A stretch of 64,000 nt of DNA from Humibacter sp. RRB41 (GTDB lineage: Bacteria; Actinomycetota; Actinomycetes; Actinomycetales; Microbacteriaceae). The stretch covers positions 434,001 to 498,000 of the forward strand of contig NZ_JAKWJQ010000002.1 in NCBI RefSeq assembly GCF_022761015.1, in the 5' to 3' direction. Positions 18,319 to 26,987 of this stretch are shown here, in pieces. The position numbers and the translations under genes are program-made. Within the stretch, counting starts at the first letter, position 1. Each line of letters opens with the position of its first letter. The notes beneath the pieces are model-generated. The model saw only the letters and a program-made list of their open reading frames with translations, made no database searches and was not told the DNA's origin.

Positions 18319-19613
18319 CCACGGCGCTCCGCTCCCCCGTGTTCGCAAGGGTGCTGGGAGCCGGCCTGGTATCGGACACCGGCGACTGGATGCTCTTCGT
18401 CGCGCTTCCGCTCGTGGTCTACCGCTTCACGGGCTCGGCGATCGGCACCTCCCTCGCGTTCGTGCTCGAACTGCTTCCGGCGGTGCTGCTCGCGCCCGTC
18501 GCCGCACGGCTGATCGCGCGCTTCGACCGCCGTAGGCTGCTGATCGGGATCAGTCTCGTGCAAGCAGTTGCCGTCGCTCCGCTGTTCTTCGTGCGATCGG
18601 CGGCAGAGCTACCCGTTCTGTACGTCGTGATCGTGTTGCAGGCATCCTGCGCAGCGGTGTTCGAACCGGCGAAGGATTCCTGGCTACCCGAGCTCGTCGC
18701 GCCTGACAGGCTGGTCAGCGCCAACGCGCTCGTGGGGTTGGCGCAGAACATCGGGCGCCTCGTCGGCGGTCCGCTCGGCGGTGCGCTCCTCGCGTTCGGC
18801 AGGCTCGATCTCGTGGTCGCCGTCGACATCGTGAGCTTCCTCGGTGCTGCGGCGTTGCTATGGTCCGCACCGCGCACAGGCATCGTCCCGTTGCCGACGC
18901 GGGCGGCAACGGACGACCCCGTCGCCACGGGCGTACTGGCAGCGTTGCGGGATCGCAAACTGCGCGCACTGTTCGTCTCCGTTGCGCTCGCCGGCGCCGC
19001 TCAGGGGCTCTTCCTCGTGCTCTTCGTGCTGTTCGTGACCGACAGCCTGAACGGCTCGGATGCCGCGGTCGGACTGCTGAGGGGCATCCAGGCGATCGGA
19101 TCCATCGCAGCGGGCGCCGCCCTCGGATTCCTCGCCATCACGGCGAGACCGAAGCGGCTGCTGATCATCGGCGCTCTCGCGTTCGGCATCGTGTCGCTCC
19201 TGGTCTGGAACCTTCCGTTCCTGACCACAGCGCTGTGGCCGTACGTCATCCTCTTCATCGTTGTCGGCGCCCCAGGCGTGTTGCTCACCACCGGCTACAT
19301 CAGCATCATTCAGACCACGGCGAGTGATCGAGGCGCGAGCTTCGCTGCATTCGGTCTGGTCAACGCCGTCGGCCAGGGCATCGGGTTGCTCGCAGCGGGA
19401 CTGCTCCAGCCGGTCACAGGACTGCTGCCGCTTCTGGAGACTCAGGGATGTCTCTACCTGCTTTCCGGCCTCGTCATGCTCGGACCCGGCTCGTTCTCGC
19501 GGCGTTATCGTGGCGGAAGACCGGCGACGCTGTCGGATTCCGTGGTCGCCGTTCGACGTGACGACGAGGGCATTCGCCCCCAGGCTCGGCACGACGTGGG
19601 AGAGACGACATGA
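18315..19613 (+). CDS. MFS exporter
   Basis: A 432-residue membrane protein with about 12 hydrophobic segments. SDTGDWMLFVALPLVVYRFTGS at the N-terminus and FEPAKDSWLPELV..DRLVSANALVGLAQNIGRLVGGPLGG after helix 4 are typical of the MFS group that exports drugs or macrolides (MefA/enterobactin-exporter-like). The start is the GTG at 18315, overlapping the ArsR-family stop as GTGA. A larger open frame runs upstream through the regulator, but it is not coding. Control by the adjacent repressor suggests that it exports the repressor's inducer. Confidence 0.88.
   Translation: MTTALRSPVFARVLGAGLVSDTGDWMLFVALPLVVYRFTGSAIGTSLAFVLELLPAVLLAPVAARLIARFDRRRLLIGISLVQAVAVAPLFFVRSAAELPVLYVVIVLQASCAAVFEPAKDSWLPELVAPDRLVSANALVGLAQNIGRLVGGPLGGALLAFGRLDLVVAVDIVSFLGAAALLWSAPRTGIVPLPTRAATDDPVATGVLAALRDRKLRALFVSVALAGAAQGLFLVLFVLFVTDSLNGSDAAVGLLRGIQAIGSIAAGAALGFLAITARPKRLLIIGALAFGIVSLLVWNLPFLTTALWPYVILFIVVGAPGVLLTTGYISIIQTTASDRGASFAAFGLVNAVGQGIGLLAAGLLQPVTGLLPLLETQGCLYLLSGLVMLGPGSFSRRYRGGRPATLSDSVVAVRRDDEGIRPQARHDVGETT
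19531..19557 (+). promoter_or_regulatory. Candidate ECF-type promoter inside the MFS gene end
   Basis: TGTCGG (19531-19536), a 17-base spacer and CGAC (19554-19557) lie about 53 bases ahead of the YciI gene. From memory, ECF42 factors recognise a TGTCGA-type -35 with a CGA-containing -10, so this could be an autoregulatory promoter. It matches imperfectly and may be chance in this GC-rich DNA. Confidence 0.25.
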
Positions 19614-20026
19614 AGTACATGCTGCTGCTGAAGGCATCCACCGGCGAGGAAAGCGGCGACGGCGCGAGCACGGTGGAACGGGCCGCGATGGATGCGTTCG
19701 ACGAGCGATTGATCAGGGCAGGAGTGCTGCTGGCCGGTGAGGCCCTCGAAGCGAGTGCGACCGGTGCACGAGTCGAGTACTCGAACATGTCGCCCTCGGT
19801 CGACGACGGGCCGTTAGCGCGCGCCGACGGCTCGATCTCGGGGTTCTGGATCCTTCAGGTCGCTTCACGAGACGAAGCCATCGAGTGGGCCAGAAGGGTA
19901 CCGTTGAAGACCGGTCGTATCGAGGTGCGGCGCGTGCTGGAACCAGACGATGTCGACTCGTCCACGAGCCCGGCACAGCGCGAGGTCGGCTCGCGCGAGG
20001 CATCCGCTGAGAGGCGCACGGCATGA
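19610..20026 (+). CDS. YciI-family (DGPF) protein
   Basis: A 138-residue protein. It begins MKYMLLLKAS, and DGPLARADGSISGFWILQVAS matches the DGPF/PhnB-YciI group, a small ferredoxin-like fold. The biochemical role is unknown. It starts inside the MFS stop (ATGA) and its own stop overlaps the sigma factor start (ATGA), so the four genes ArsR-MFS-YciI-sigma are translationally linked. DGPF proteins are the known genetic partners of ECF42 sigma factors. Confidence 0.88.
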   Translation: MKYMLLLKASTGEESGDGASTVERAAMDAFDERLIRAGVLLAGEALEASATGARVEYSNMSPSVDDGPLARADGSISGFWILQVASRDEAIEWARRVPLKTGRIEVRRVLEPDDVDSSTSPAQREVGSREASAERRTA

Positions 20027-21321
20027 CATCCATTCGCGGTGACGAACCTCTCGACGGTGTCGACACCACCACGATGTCTGCCGTGCGGCACGAGATCGAG
20101 ACCGTGTGGCGACTCGAGGCCGCGAAGGTGATCGCGACGCTCGCGAGGATGGTCGGCGACCTCGGCCGCGCCGAGGATCTCGCTCAGGATGCACTCGTCG
20201 AGGCGCTCCGCTCCTGGCCGCGCACGGGCGTTCCGCGCAACCCCGCCGCATGGCTGACCTCGGTCGGCAAACGGCGTGCGATCGACGCTTGGCGTCGGGA
20301 GGAGCGCGCCGCGGAGAAGTACGCGCTGATCGCGACAGCGGATGTCGGCGACGACGAGGAGCCGGAGCCCGACGAGACCCGCATCGACGACGATCTGCTG
20401 CGACTGGTTTTCGTGTGCTGCCATCCCGTGCTCGCCGCGCAGTCCAGGGTGGCGCTGGCACTGCGCTTGCTGTGCGGGTTGTCCGTCGAGGAGATCGCTC
20501 GCGCCTATCTGGTGCCCGCCCCGACCATCGGCCAACGCATCACCAGAGCGAAGCGCACGCTCAGCGCCGCGAAGGTGCCATTCGAGGTGCCGGATCGAAG
20601 CGAGTTCGACCAGCGCCTCGGCTCGGTGCTCGAGGTGGTCTATCTCGTGTTCAACGAGGGCTATTCGGCGACAGCGGGCAGCGAGTGGATGCGTCCGACC
20701 CTCGCCGACGAGGCGATGCGACTCGGCCGTGTGCTCGCCGAGCTCGTGCCGGAGCACGCAGAGGCTCACGCCCTCGTCGCACTCATGGAACTGCACGCCT
20801 CGCGATTCGCCGCGCGGCGGGCGGCCGACGGTTCGGCCGTTCCGCTGGCCGCGCAGGATCGTGCCCGCTGGGATCGCCTGCTCATCGCTCACGGCCTGGC
20901 GGCCCTGAAGCGAGCTGACGATCTCGGCGGGGTTCGCGGGCCGTATGCGCTGCAGGCTGCGATCGTCGCATGCCACGCCAGAGCAGCCAGCGCCGACGAC
21001 ACCGACTGGGAGCAGATAGCCGGGCTCTACGACGCCCTCGCGACACGGCATCCCTCGCCGGTGGTCGAGCTCAACCGCGCGGTCGCGATTGGCATGGCGT
21101 ACGGTCCGGAGGCGGGGTTGGAGGCGCTCGAGCCGCTCCAGTCCGTGAAGGCACTCAAGGGCTACGCCTTGCTTCCCGCCGTGCGCGGAGATCTGCTGGA
21201 GCGGCTCGGCAGGCTCTCGGAGGCACGGGCCGCGTTCCTGGCGGCCGCCGGCCTCAGCGAGAACGAACGGGAGCGCGACGAACTGCTGCGTCGGGCATCC
21301 GCCGCCGACCCGCTCGGATGA
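20023..21321 (+). CDS. ECF42-like RNA polymerase sigma factor with DUF6596/TPR-type C-terminal domain
   Basis: A 432-residue sigma factor. Region 2 (about residues 20-90) includes ARMVGDLGRAEDLAQDALVEAL, and region 4 (about 125-185) includes SRVALALRLLCGLSVEEIARAYLVPAPTIGQRITRAKRTL. The extra ~240-residue C-terminal part contains VYLVFNEGYSA, the hallmark of the ECF42 (formerly SigJ-like/DUF6596) group, where the extension replaces an anti-sigma factor in control. ECF42 genes are almost always next to YciI/DGPF genes, as here. Target genes usually include the DGPF gene itself. Confidence 0.9.
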   Translation: MTSIRGDEPLDGVDTTTMSAVRHEIETVWRLEAAKVIATLARMVGDLGRAEDLAQDALVEALRSWPRTGVPRNPAAWLTSVGKRRAIDAWRREERAAEKYALIATADVGDDEEPEPDETRIDDDLLRLVFVCCHPVLAAQSRVALALRLLCGLSVEEIARAYLVPAPTIGQRITRAKRTLSAAKVPFEVPDRSEFDQRLGSVLEVVYLVFNEGYSATAGSEWMRPTLADEAMRLGRVLAELVPEHAEAHALVALMELHASRFAARRAADGSAVPLAAQDRARWDRLLIAHGLAALKRADDLGGVRGPYALQAAIVACHARAASADDTDWEQIAGLYDALATRHPSPVVELNRAVAIGMAYGPEAGLEALEPLQSVKALKGYALLPAVRGDLLERLGRLSEARAAFLAAAGLSENERERDELLRRASAADPLG

Positions 21322-21327
21322 CCATGC

Positions 21328-22167
21328 TCACACCTCGTGGAGCAGCGAGCCGTCCTTCTTGAGGGCGTTCTTCTCGCCTGCCTCGATGGGTACCGCGAAC
21401 CTGTTCTGCTTCGGCGGCATCGGGCAGTTGAATGCGTAGCTGAAGGCGCACGGCGGAATCACGGCGTTGTTGAAGTCGAGCGTGATGGTGCCGTCGGCAT
21501 TGGGCGCGACGAACAGGAATCGACCGACCGAGTACGTCTGCTCACCGCTCGTCGAGTCGGAGAAGACGAGTTGCAAGGCCCTGCCCGACTTGAACGCGGC
21601 CAGGTTGTAGTCGACGCCGTCCTTGCTGAACGTGATCTCGCCGGGAATCGGCGTCTCGCGTTCCGCGCCGCCGTCCTTCAGGTGCTCGATGCCGACCGAC
21701 AAACCCTCGACCGGCGTGAAGGATGCCTGGATCACCCAGTCGGGGTTGTAGCCGTAGGCGTCGATCGATCCGAACTCCTGGATGCCCTCCGACTGCGCGT
21801 CCCACACGCGCAAACCGTACTCGCCGGCATCGTTCGCGATGATCGCGCCGACCACGGTGTCGCTGAACCTGATGGTGCTCGGCGTCTCAGCGTCTTTGCC
21901 TCGCGCGATCGCCTCGCCATCAACCAGCATGCCGTCGACGACGACACCGTCGGAGGCGGTCGCCGTGACCTTCAGGCCCGACTCCCCAGCAGGCAGCGGC
22001 GACCAGAGACCGGCTGCTGCCCAGACCGGCTGCGGGGCGGCATCCGTGATCCACTGCGTGTTGACCAAGGCCAAGCTGCCCGTCGGCTGTGCGACGGACA
22101 GGTCACGGCGTTTGTGGAACGTCGCAAGGAGCTCGGCTGGATCGGTGGCGGCTGCGGTATCGGTCAT
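21328..22167 (-). CDS. DUF1684 protein
   Basis: A 279-residue soluble protein. LDFNNAVIPPCAFSYAFNCP, then MPPKQNRFAVPI near the C-terminus is the invariant signature of DUF1684, and FHKRRDLSVAQPTGSLALV opens the domain. The family has no settled function. The ATG at 22167 is favoured because GAGG lies about nine bases upstream; an ATG nine bases earlier has it too close. It converges on the sigma factor gene, seven bases from its end. Confidence 0.88.
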   Translation of the reverse strand: MTDTAAATDPAELLATFHKRRDLSVAQPTGSLALVNTQWITDAAPQPVWAAAGLWSPLPAGESGLKVTATASDGVVVDGMLVDGEAIARGKDAETPSTIRFSDTVVGAIIANDAGEYGLRVWDAQSEGIQEFGSIDAYGYNPDWVIQASFTPVEGLSVGIEHLKDGGAERETPIPGEITFSKDGVDYNLAAFKSGRALQLVFSDSTSGEQTYSVGRFLFVAPNADGTITLDFNNAVIPPCAFSYAFNCPMPPKQNRFAVPIEAGEKNALKKDGSLLHEV

Positions 22168-22257
22168 GGTTTCCATCCTCGCATCGGGGCGACGCGCTGT
22201 CGGTGAGATGCAACCGCGCGTCAATGCGGATTATTGCGCCCCGATATCGGCACGGGA

Positions 22258-23985
22258 TCACTTCGCACGGTCGTAGCTGTCCACCACCGCGACGGTGAGC
22301 GGGAACTCAATGGGAAACGCGCCGAACAGCAGCCGTCCGGCAGCGGCGGCAGACTCGCGAACCGCTTGAGCCGCGTCATCAGCGAGCTCGGCCGGAGCGT
22401 GTACGACGACCTCGTCGTGCAAGAAGTAGACCAGGTGCGGGCTGCGGTCGAACGGCGGTCTCGCGAGACCGGGCGAGTTCGCCGTCATCGTCGCGAGCCG
22501 GTTGCGGAGTTCAGCCATCCAGCACAGGGCCCATTCCGCTGCGGTGCCTTGTACAACGAAGTTGCGGGTGAACCGGCCCCAGTCGCGCGCCCTGGACCGC
22601 GCCCGGCGCTCGTCCTCCTGTGTCGCCGCCGGGTCGGATGCCGCGGCCTGGCCCGCGAACCACTCGCTGGACGGCTCGGGCGAGCTGCGGCCGAGCAGAG
22701 TGCTCACGACGCCGCCGCGCTCCCCCGTCGCCGCGGCGTCCGCGACCAGCGCTGTCGCGCGCGGAAAGGCCCTGGTGAGGCGAGGAAGCACCTTGGCGCC
22801 ATCACCGGTCGTGCCGCCGTACATCGCCGCGAGCATGCCGACCTTGGCGTGCGCGCGAGTGTCCACGACTCCGGATGCGACCAGGCCGTCGTAGAGATCG
22901 CGTCTCCGGCCGGCCGCGGCCATCCGCTCGTCGTGGGCCATGCCTGCGAGAATGCGCGGCTCCAGTTGCGCCGCGTCGGCCACTACCAGTTTCCAGCCGG
23001 GATCGGCGACCACTGCGGCGCGAATCTGCTTCGGCAGCTGCAACGCGCCGCCGCCGTTGGTCGCCCAACGGCCGGTCACGACACCCCCTGGAACGTACTC
23101 GGGACGGAACCGGCCGTCGTGCACCCAGGAGGCCAGCCAGGACCATCCATTCGCCGTGTACAGACGCGAGAGCTTCTTGTACTCGAGCAGAGCGGGAATG
23201 GCAGGATGCTTCACCTCACGCAGCTGCCACGCCCTCGTGCTCGTCGCATTGATGCCAGCGCGTTGCAGCCCCTTCACCAACTCGCCTGGCGAGTCGGGGT
23301 TCAGGCCGGGCGCAGCGAGCTTCTCCCGGATCTCGACGAGGAGAGACTCCATGCGGGCGGGACGGCCGCCGAACCGGTCTGGGGCGCCGAGCGCTTCGAC
23401 CAGCAACTCGCCGTGTACATCGGCGCGCCACGGCAACCCGGCGTGCCGCATCTCCTCAGCTACCAGGGAGCCGGCAGACTCGGCGGCCAGAAGCAGACGC
23501 ATGCGCGATGCCGCGCCGGCATCGACGATCTCCGACACTGCCGCCTGTTGCTGTCGAAGCTCAGCGCCCTCGTCGACGGCCGGCGCAGACGGTTCAGGGT
23601 CGTCCATGCGGAACAGCGCTCCGTCGTCGTCGACGGCCACGTGACCAGCCCCATGCGACCACGCGGGTGGGGAACCGTGAAGTGGCGTCCCCACGGTCAC
23701 GGCGGCGTTCCGCAGGATCGTGCCGCAGAGTGTCAGGTCGATGCAGCGTTCGACGCGCATACCGGCGTCCAGCAGGCGCGGATACCACACACGGCTGCTC
23801 CGCCATGCCCAGCGCGGATGGGCGGACTCGGCTTCGGCGACGGTACGCGGCCATGCAGCGCCTGGGATGTCGGATGGCTCGGCGACGGTCTCCGGAGAAT
23901 CGATCACTGTCACGTTCACGCCGTCGGCGGAGCCGCGCACGAGCCGCACACCTTGCTCGCGCTCAACAGCGACGCTCTCGCCCAC
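22258..23985 (-). CDS. Bifunctional 3'-5' exonuclease / family A DNA polymerase-like protein
   Basis: A 575-residue Pol I-type protein without a 5'-nuclease domain, as seen in many actinobacteria. Polymerase motif A is VADAAQLEPRILAGMAHD. Motif B is weak around KVGMLAAMYGGTTGDGAK. FVVQGTAAEWALCWMAEL and VYFLHDEVVVHAP (motif C, HDE) follow. The Asp of motif A (VVADAAQLEPRI) and the HDE acid are kept, so catalysis is possible. The N-terminal ~250 residues correspond to a degenerate exonuclease domain. GAGGAG precedes the GTG start. It may act in repair; its cellular role is unknown. Confidence 0.88.
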   Translation of the reverse strand: MGESVAVEREQGVRLVRGSADGVNVTVIDSPETVAEPSDIPGAAWPRTVAEAESAHPRWAWRSSRVWYPRLLDAGMRVERCIDLTLCGTILRNAAVTVGTPLHGSPPAWSHGAGHVAVDDDGALFRMDDPEPSAPAVDEGAELRQQQAAVSEIVDAGAASRMRLLLAAESAGSLVAEEMRHAGLPWRADVHGELLVEALGAPDRFGGRPARMESLLVEIREKLAAPGLNPDSPGELVKGLQRAGINATSTRAWQLREVKHPAIPALLEYKKLSRLYTANGWSWLASWVHDGRFRPEYVPGGVVTGRWATNGGGALQLPKQIRAAVVADPGWKLVVADAAQLEPRILAGMAHDERMAAAGRRRDLYDGLVASGVVDTRAHAKVGMLAAMYGGTTGDGAKVLPRLTRAFPRATALVADAAATGERGGVVSTLLGRSSPEPSSEWFAGQAAASDPAATQEDERRARSRARDWGRFTRNFVVQGTAAEWALCWMAELRNRLATMTANSPGLARPPFDRSPHLVYFLHDEVVVHAPAELADDAAQAVRESAAAAGRLLFGAFPIEFPLTVAVVDSYDRAK

Positions 23986-24092
23986 CGCTCTCCTCGTTCG
24001 AACCTCCGTTCGATTCTAGAGTGCGGGGACGACGAGCTGGCGAATGCTCGACCCTGGGACAAAGGGCACGGCTCGCTCGGCGAACCCGTTGA

Positions 24093-24947
24093 TCAGCTCC
24101 CGACACGGGTCAGTGCCGTGAAGCTCATGCTGCTGTAGCCGTTCACACACGTCTGAAAGAGCAGGTCGTATCCCCGCGGAAGATCAGCCGTCGTCGCAGT
24201 GTGGCCGTTGAGATACGCCGCGACGCCGACGACGCGGTAGACGCCGGCATCGACCCCCGTGATGCGGACGATCGTTCCCGGAGCGGTCGGAAAGGAACTT
24301 CCTCCGCAATCGTCGTGCTCGGCGATCGTGCGAACGCCATAGTGCGCAGTGAGATCGACGGCGCCCTGACAGGCGTCGATCTGTGCCTGCCAGCCACTGG
24401 TCCACACATATTCGGTATAGGAGACTGCGGACTCCAGTGCCGCGACCCGGATCTGCTCCGCTGTCCACGCCTGCACTGCGGCGGCGACGGCATCTTCGGG
24501 GGTCTTCAGCGCTGAATCCGCGAGGAAGAGATCCTGATAGTCGTACTGCGGCGAGATCGTCGCCTTCGGCGTTGCGACGCCGCCGATTCTGAGCAGAACG
24601 GCATTCGATACCGGGGAGGACGCAGGGTCAGCCTGCGGAAACGCGGCGATCACGGCGGAGACCTTCGACTGCCATTGGATGATCGCCTTGCCCAACTGCA
24701 CCTGTGCGGTCGCGTCGACGGTGTGGCCTCGACTCGAATCGATCGTGGCCTGTGCCGTCTCGATCTGCCTCATCGCGAATGCCACAGCTGCCTTGGCGCC
24801 CGCGCCGGTTTCGTGTCGGTGCACAACCGCGACGGGGTCCGCCTGGTCGAAGTCCGCTCCGGCCCCTGCGTAGACGGATGCCTCACCGACGCCGAGAAGC
24901 AGTGCAGCGATCAGCACGGCGAACGCGGACAGACGAATGGCGCGCAT
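24093..24947 (-). CDS. Secreted protein of unknown function
   Basis: A 284-residue exported protein. MRAIRLSAFAVLIAALLLGVG followed by EASVYAGA is a signal peptide with cleavage near residue 28. A GGGGGG run a few bases upstream supports the ATG at 24947 over the start nine codons earlier. The mature protein has an N-terminal helical part and a C-terminal beta-rich part: TIVRITGVDAGVYRVVGVAAYL, and a Cys pair in the DACQG / DDCGG / QTCVNG region. I do not recognise a family; the C-terminal half loosely recalls sortase-like strands but lacks a clear TLxTC and Arg. Confidence 0.65.
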   Translation of the reverse strand: MRAIRLSAFAVLIAALLLGVGEASVYAGAGADFDQADPVAVVHRHETGAGAKAAVAFAMRQIETAQATIDSSRGHTVDATAQVQLGKAIIQWQSKVSAVIAAFPQADPASSPVSNAVLLRIGGVATPKATISPQYDYQDLFLADSALKTPEDAVAAAVQAWTAEQIRVAALESAVSYTEYVWTSGWQAQIDACQGAVDLTAHYGVRTIAEHDDCGGSSFPTAPGTIVRITGVDAGVYRVVGVAAYLNGHTATTADLPRGYDLLFQTCVNGYSSMSFTALTRVGS

Positions 24948-25178
24948 GCATACCCCCCGAAGCTTGAGGAACACTCACTCCCTCAGGGTTCAGCATGGTG
25001 GATATCGCCGCTGATGGGGTGCATTTCTTCTCGAATACGCGGCGATTCGTCGTCTCGTCAGGATCAGTGGTTCGCGATGGCTGCCCAGACATCGTCCATC
25101 GCACGTACCGGGTGAGCGGGTCGGTCGCAGGTGCGCGTGTCACGCTGAGCCCGACAAGCCGTCGTAGGTTGCTGGAAC

Positions 25179-25751
25179 TCACATGCGCAGTCTGATGCCG
25201 AACAGCAAGCAGGACAGAACTGGAAGCGCGACGATCGACAGCACCGCGACGACCGTGCGCACCCGGTAGCGCTTTCGCAAGAGCAACCTCAGCAGGAGGA
25301 TCAGCTGAATGCCGATAAGTCCTCCGAGGCAGTTCAGGATGACGTCGCTGACGTCCGACGCCCCCAGGCCGAATACGCCCTGGAGGACTTCCACCGCGAT
25401 GCTCGCTGAGGCGACGATGATCATCGTCCTCGCCGCCGTCCAGTTCGTCAGGACAGACACGTACGCGCCGAGCGGAACGAAAAGGATGACGTTGCCGGCG
25501 ATGTTGCCGAACGCGAGGTTCCTCACGCCGACTGAACCGCTGAACAGGAAGTCCGCGACACTTCCGAACGGGATCAGGTTGAACGATCGCTCCGAACCGG
25601 GCGGACGAGAGAAGAGCAGAAGCTTCAGCGCGAACCCGACGTAGACGGCGAATACCACACAGATGAGGACGGTCTCGACCCTTGTCCGCGTCGACATGAG
25701 TCGCCAGCTCGACCGACCTTCGACCACCGCGGGCAGTGACTGTTCAGGCAT
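25179..25751 (-). CDS. VanZ-family membrane protein
   Basis: About 190 residues with four to five hydrophobic helices. NLIPFGSV, FGNIAGNVILFVPLGAYVS and SASIAVEVLQGVFGLGASDVSDVILNCLGGLIG are the VanZ signature. VanZ-type proteins lower teicoplanin sensitivity in enterococci, but most homologues have no known substrate. The ATG at 25751 is preferred because TACCGT lies exactly six bases before it (25758-25763), the leaderless arrangement seen widely in this window; a later ATG at 25697 is also possible. Confidence 0.87.
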   Translation of the reverse strand: MPEQSLPAVVEGRSSWRLMSTRTRVETVLICVVFAVYVGFALKLLLFSRPPGSERSFNLIPFGSVADFLFSGSVGVRNLAFGNIAGNVILFVPLGAYVSVLTNWTAARTMIIVASASIAVEVLQGVFGLGASDVSDVILNCLGGLIGIQLILLLRLLLRKRYRVRTVVAVLSIVALPVLSCLLFGIRLRM

Positions 25752-25897
25752 TCCCGCACGGTACAAGCAAAGCCTGTCCGCGTGCCGATCACGCGAGTCG
25801 AACCGCAGTTGACGGAGAGCAGGTTATCGATCGCCTTCTGACGGCCGACGTCGTGGTCCTGTCGACGGTCGCTGAAGCCCGGCGTAGAGTCCCTTGC

Positions 25898-26221
25898 ATG
25901 TCCGCCGTCGGACCGGAATCACATCCCGAGCACGCAGCCGCGCTGGCGGCTCGGGTAGCCGATTCCGGCGAGACGGACCTTGCTCTGCGGCGGGCGGTAC
26001 TGGCCGGCAGCGAGGTCCCGGACCCATACCGAGAGCTGGTCGACCAGATTGCCGAGAACTCGGCCCGGGTCACCGACGAACAGGTTGCCGCCGTCGTGCA
26101 GGCGACCGGGTCGCAGATGGGCGCGTTCGAGGTGATCCTGACCGCTGCGATCGGCGCCGGCCTCAACCGCTGGGACGCCGCTGAGACCGCGATCGGGAAG
26201 GCTACCGATGCGCCTTCCTGA
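25898..26221 (+). CDS. Carboxymuconolactone-decarboxylase-like partner protein lacking the CxxC
   Basis: A 107-residue helical protein. VTDEQVAAVVQATGSQMGAFEVILTAAIGAGLNRWDAA resembles the helical core of AhpD/CMD proteins but has no CxxC. The start at 25898 is set by TAGAGT (25885-25890) seven bases upstream, fitting a leaderless transcript; the open frame extends further upstream without coding signs. It overlaps the next gene by 14 bases. Together they look like a two-subunit CMD complex in which this member is structural. No substrate can be named. Confidence 0.7.
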   Translation: MSAVGPESHPEHAAALAARVADSGETDLALRRAVLAGSEVPDPYRELVDQIAENSARVTDEQVAAVVQATGSQMGAFEVILTAAIGAGLNRWDAAETAIGKATDAPS

Positions 26222-26789
26222 GATCGATCGCGGCGACACGTTGAAACACCGCGTCCTGATCGCGATGATTTCACGCGTCTCCGGACTACGCCTGCCGGAC
26301 GCCGCCAGGGTGGCGTTCTACCATCAAGACTTTGCCGGCCCCGTACTCGGGGCGTGGACACAGCAGACGATGCGCGGTCCCAGCGGTTGGAGCATCTCCG
26401 AACGCGAGCTGATGGCTGCCGCCGTCGCAGCGTGGAACTCGTGCCCGTTCTGTGTCGGCGCGCACGGCGCGATCGCCGTACGCGGCATCGACCGCCGCAC
26501 CGTCAACGCCGTACTGAACGATTATCAGACTGCTCCGGTCACTGATCGGTTGAAAGCCGCGCTCACCTTCAACGACAAGCTGACCCGCACCCCGAACACT
26601 CTCAGCGCGGCGGACGCACACACTGCGCTCGACGCCGGCCTCACCGTCGCCGACCTTCGCGACGCGGCGGCGGTCGCCAGCATCTTCAACATCATCACTC
26701 GGTATGCGAACGCCCTCGGGTTCCAGATCCCGAGTGACGACGACTTCGACAAGTCGGCCGACATGCTGATCAAACGGGGTTACGCCTGA
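26208..26789 (+). CDS. AhpD-like carboxymuconolactone decarboxylase family protein
   Basis: A 193-residue helical protein. WNSCPFCVGAHGAI (around residue 80) holds the redox-active CxxC and the downstream His of the alkylhydroperoxidase/CMD family. VTDRLKAALTFNDKLTRTPNTLSAADAHTAL and SIFNIITRYANALGFQIP complete the fold. Such proteins reduce peroxides or act on lactones; which applies here is unknown. It overlaps the 107-residue partner upstream, so the two are co-translated. Confidence 0.87.
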   Translation: MRLPEIDRGDTLKHRVLIAMISRVSGLRLPDAARVAFYHQDFAGPVLGAWTQQTMRGPSGWSISERELMAAAVAAWNSCPFCVGAHGAIAVRGIDRRTVNAVLNDYQTAPVTDRLKAALTFNDKLTRTPNTLSAADAHTALDAGLTVADLRDAAAVASIFNIITRYANALGFQIPSDDDFDKSADMLIKRGYA

Positions 26790-26904
26790 GCAACGGACGA
26801 ACGTCGGTACACGTGCTAGACGATTCAGGATTGCGTGTGCTGTCGCGGGCATGGCGTCGGCATGGCCGACGAAAGCTGCCGTTCCCAAAAGTCTTCTAGA
26901 GAAG

Positions 26905-26978
26905 TAGGGCGGACGGGACTTGAACCCGTGACCGGCGGATTATGAGTCCGATGCTCTAACCAGCTGAGCTACCGCCCC
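26905..26978 (-). tRNA. tRNA-Met (anticodon CAT)
   Basis: The minus strand folds as acceptor GGGGCGG/CCGCCCT, D-arm AGCTCAGCTGGTTAGAGC, anticodon loop CTCATAA with CAT, and T-arm ACGGG-TTCAAGT-CCCGT. It is 74 nt with no encoded CCA. The form is that of elongator Met; a lysidine-modified Ile tRNA cannot be fully excluded from the anticodon alone. Confidence 0.93.
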
Positions 26979-26987
26979 TCGGCCGGG

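Noticed and set aside
26905-26978. tRNA-Met or tRNA-Val as phage attachment sites
   Set aside because: Both tRNA genes are complete with host genes on both sides and no duplicated 3' half nearby; only the tRNA-Asn half at 33308 is split.
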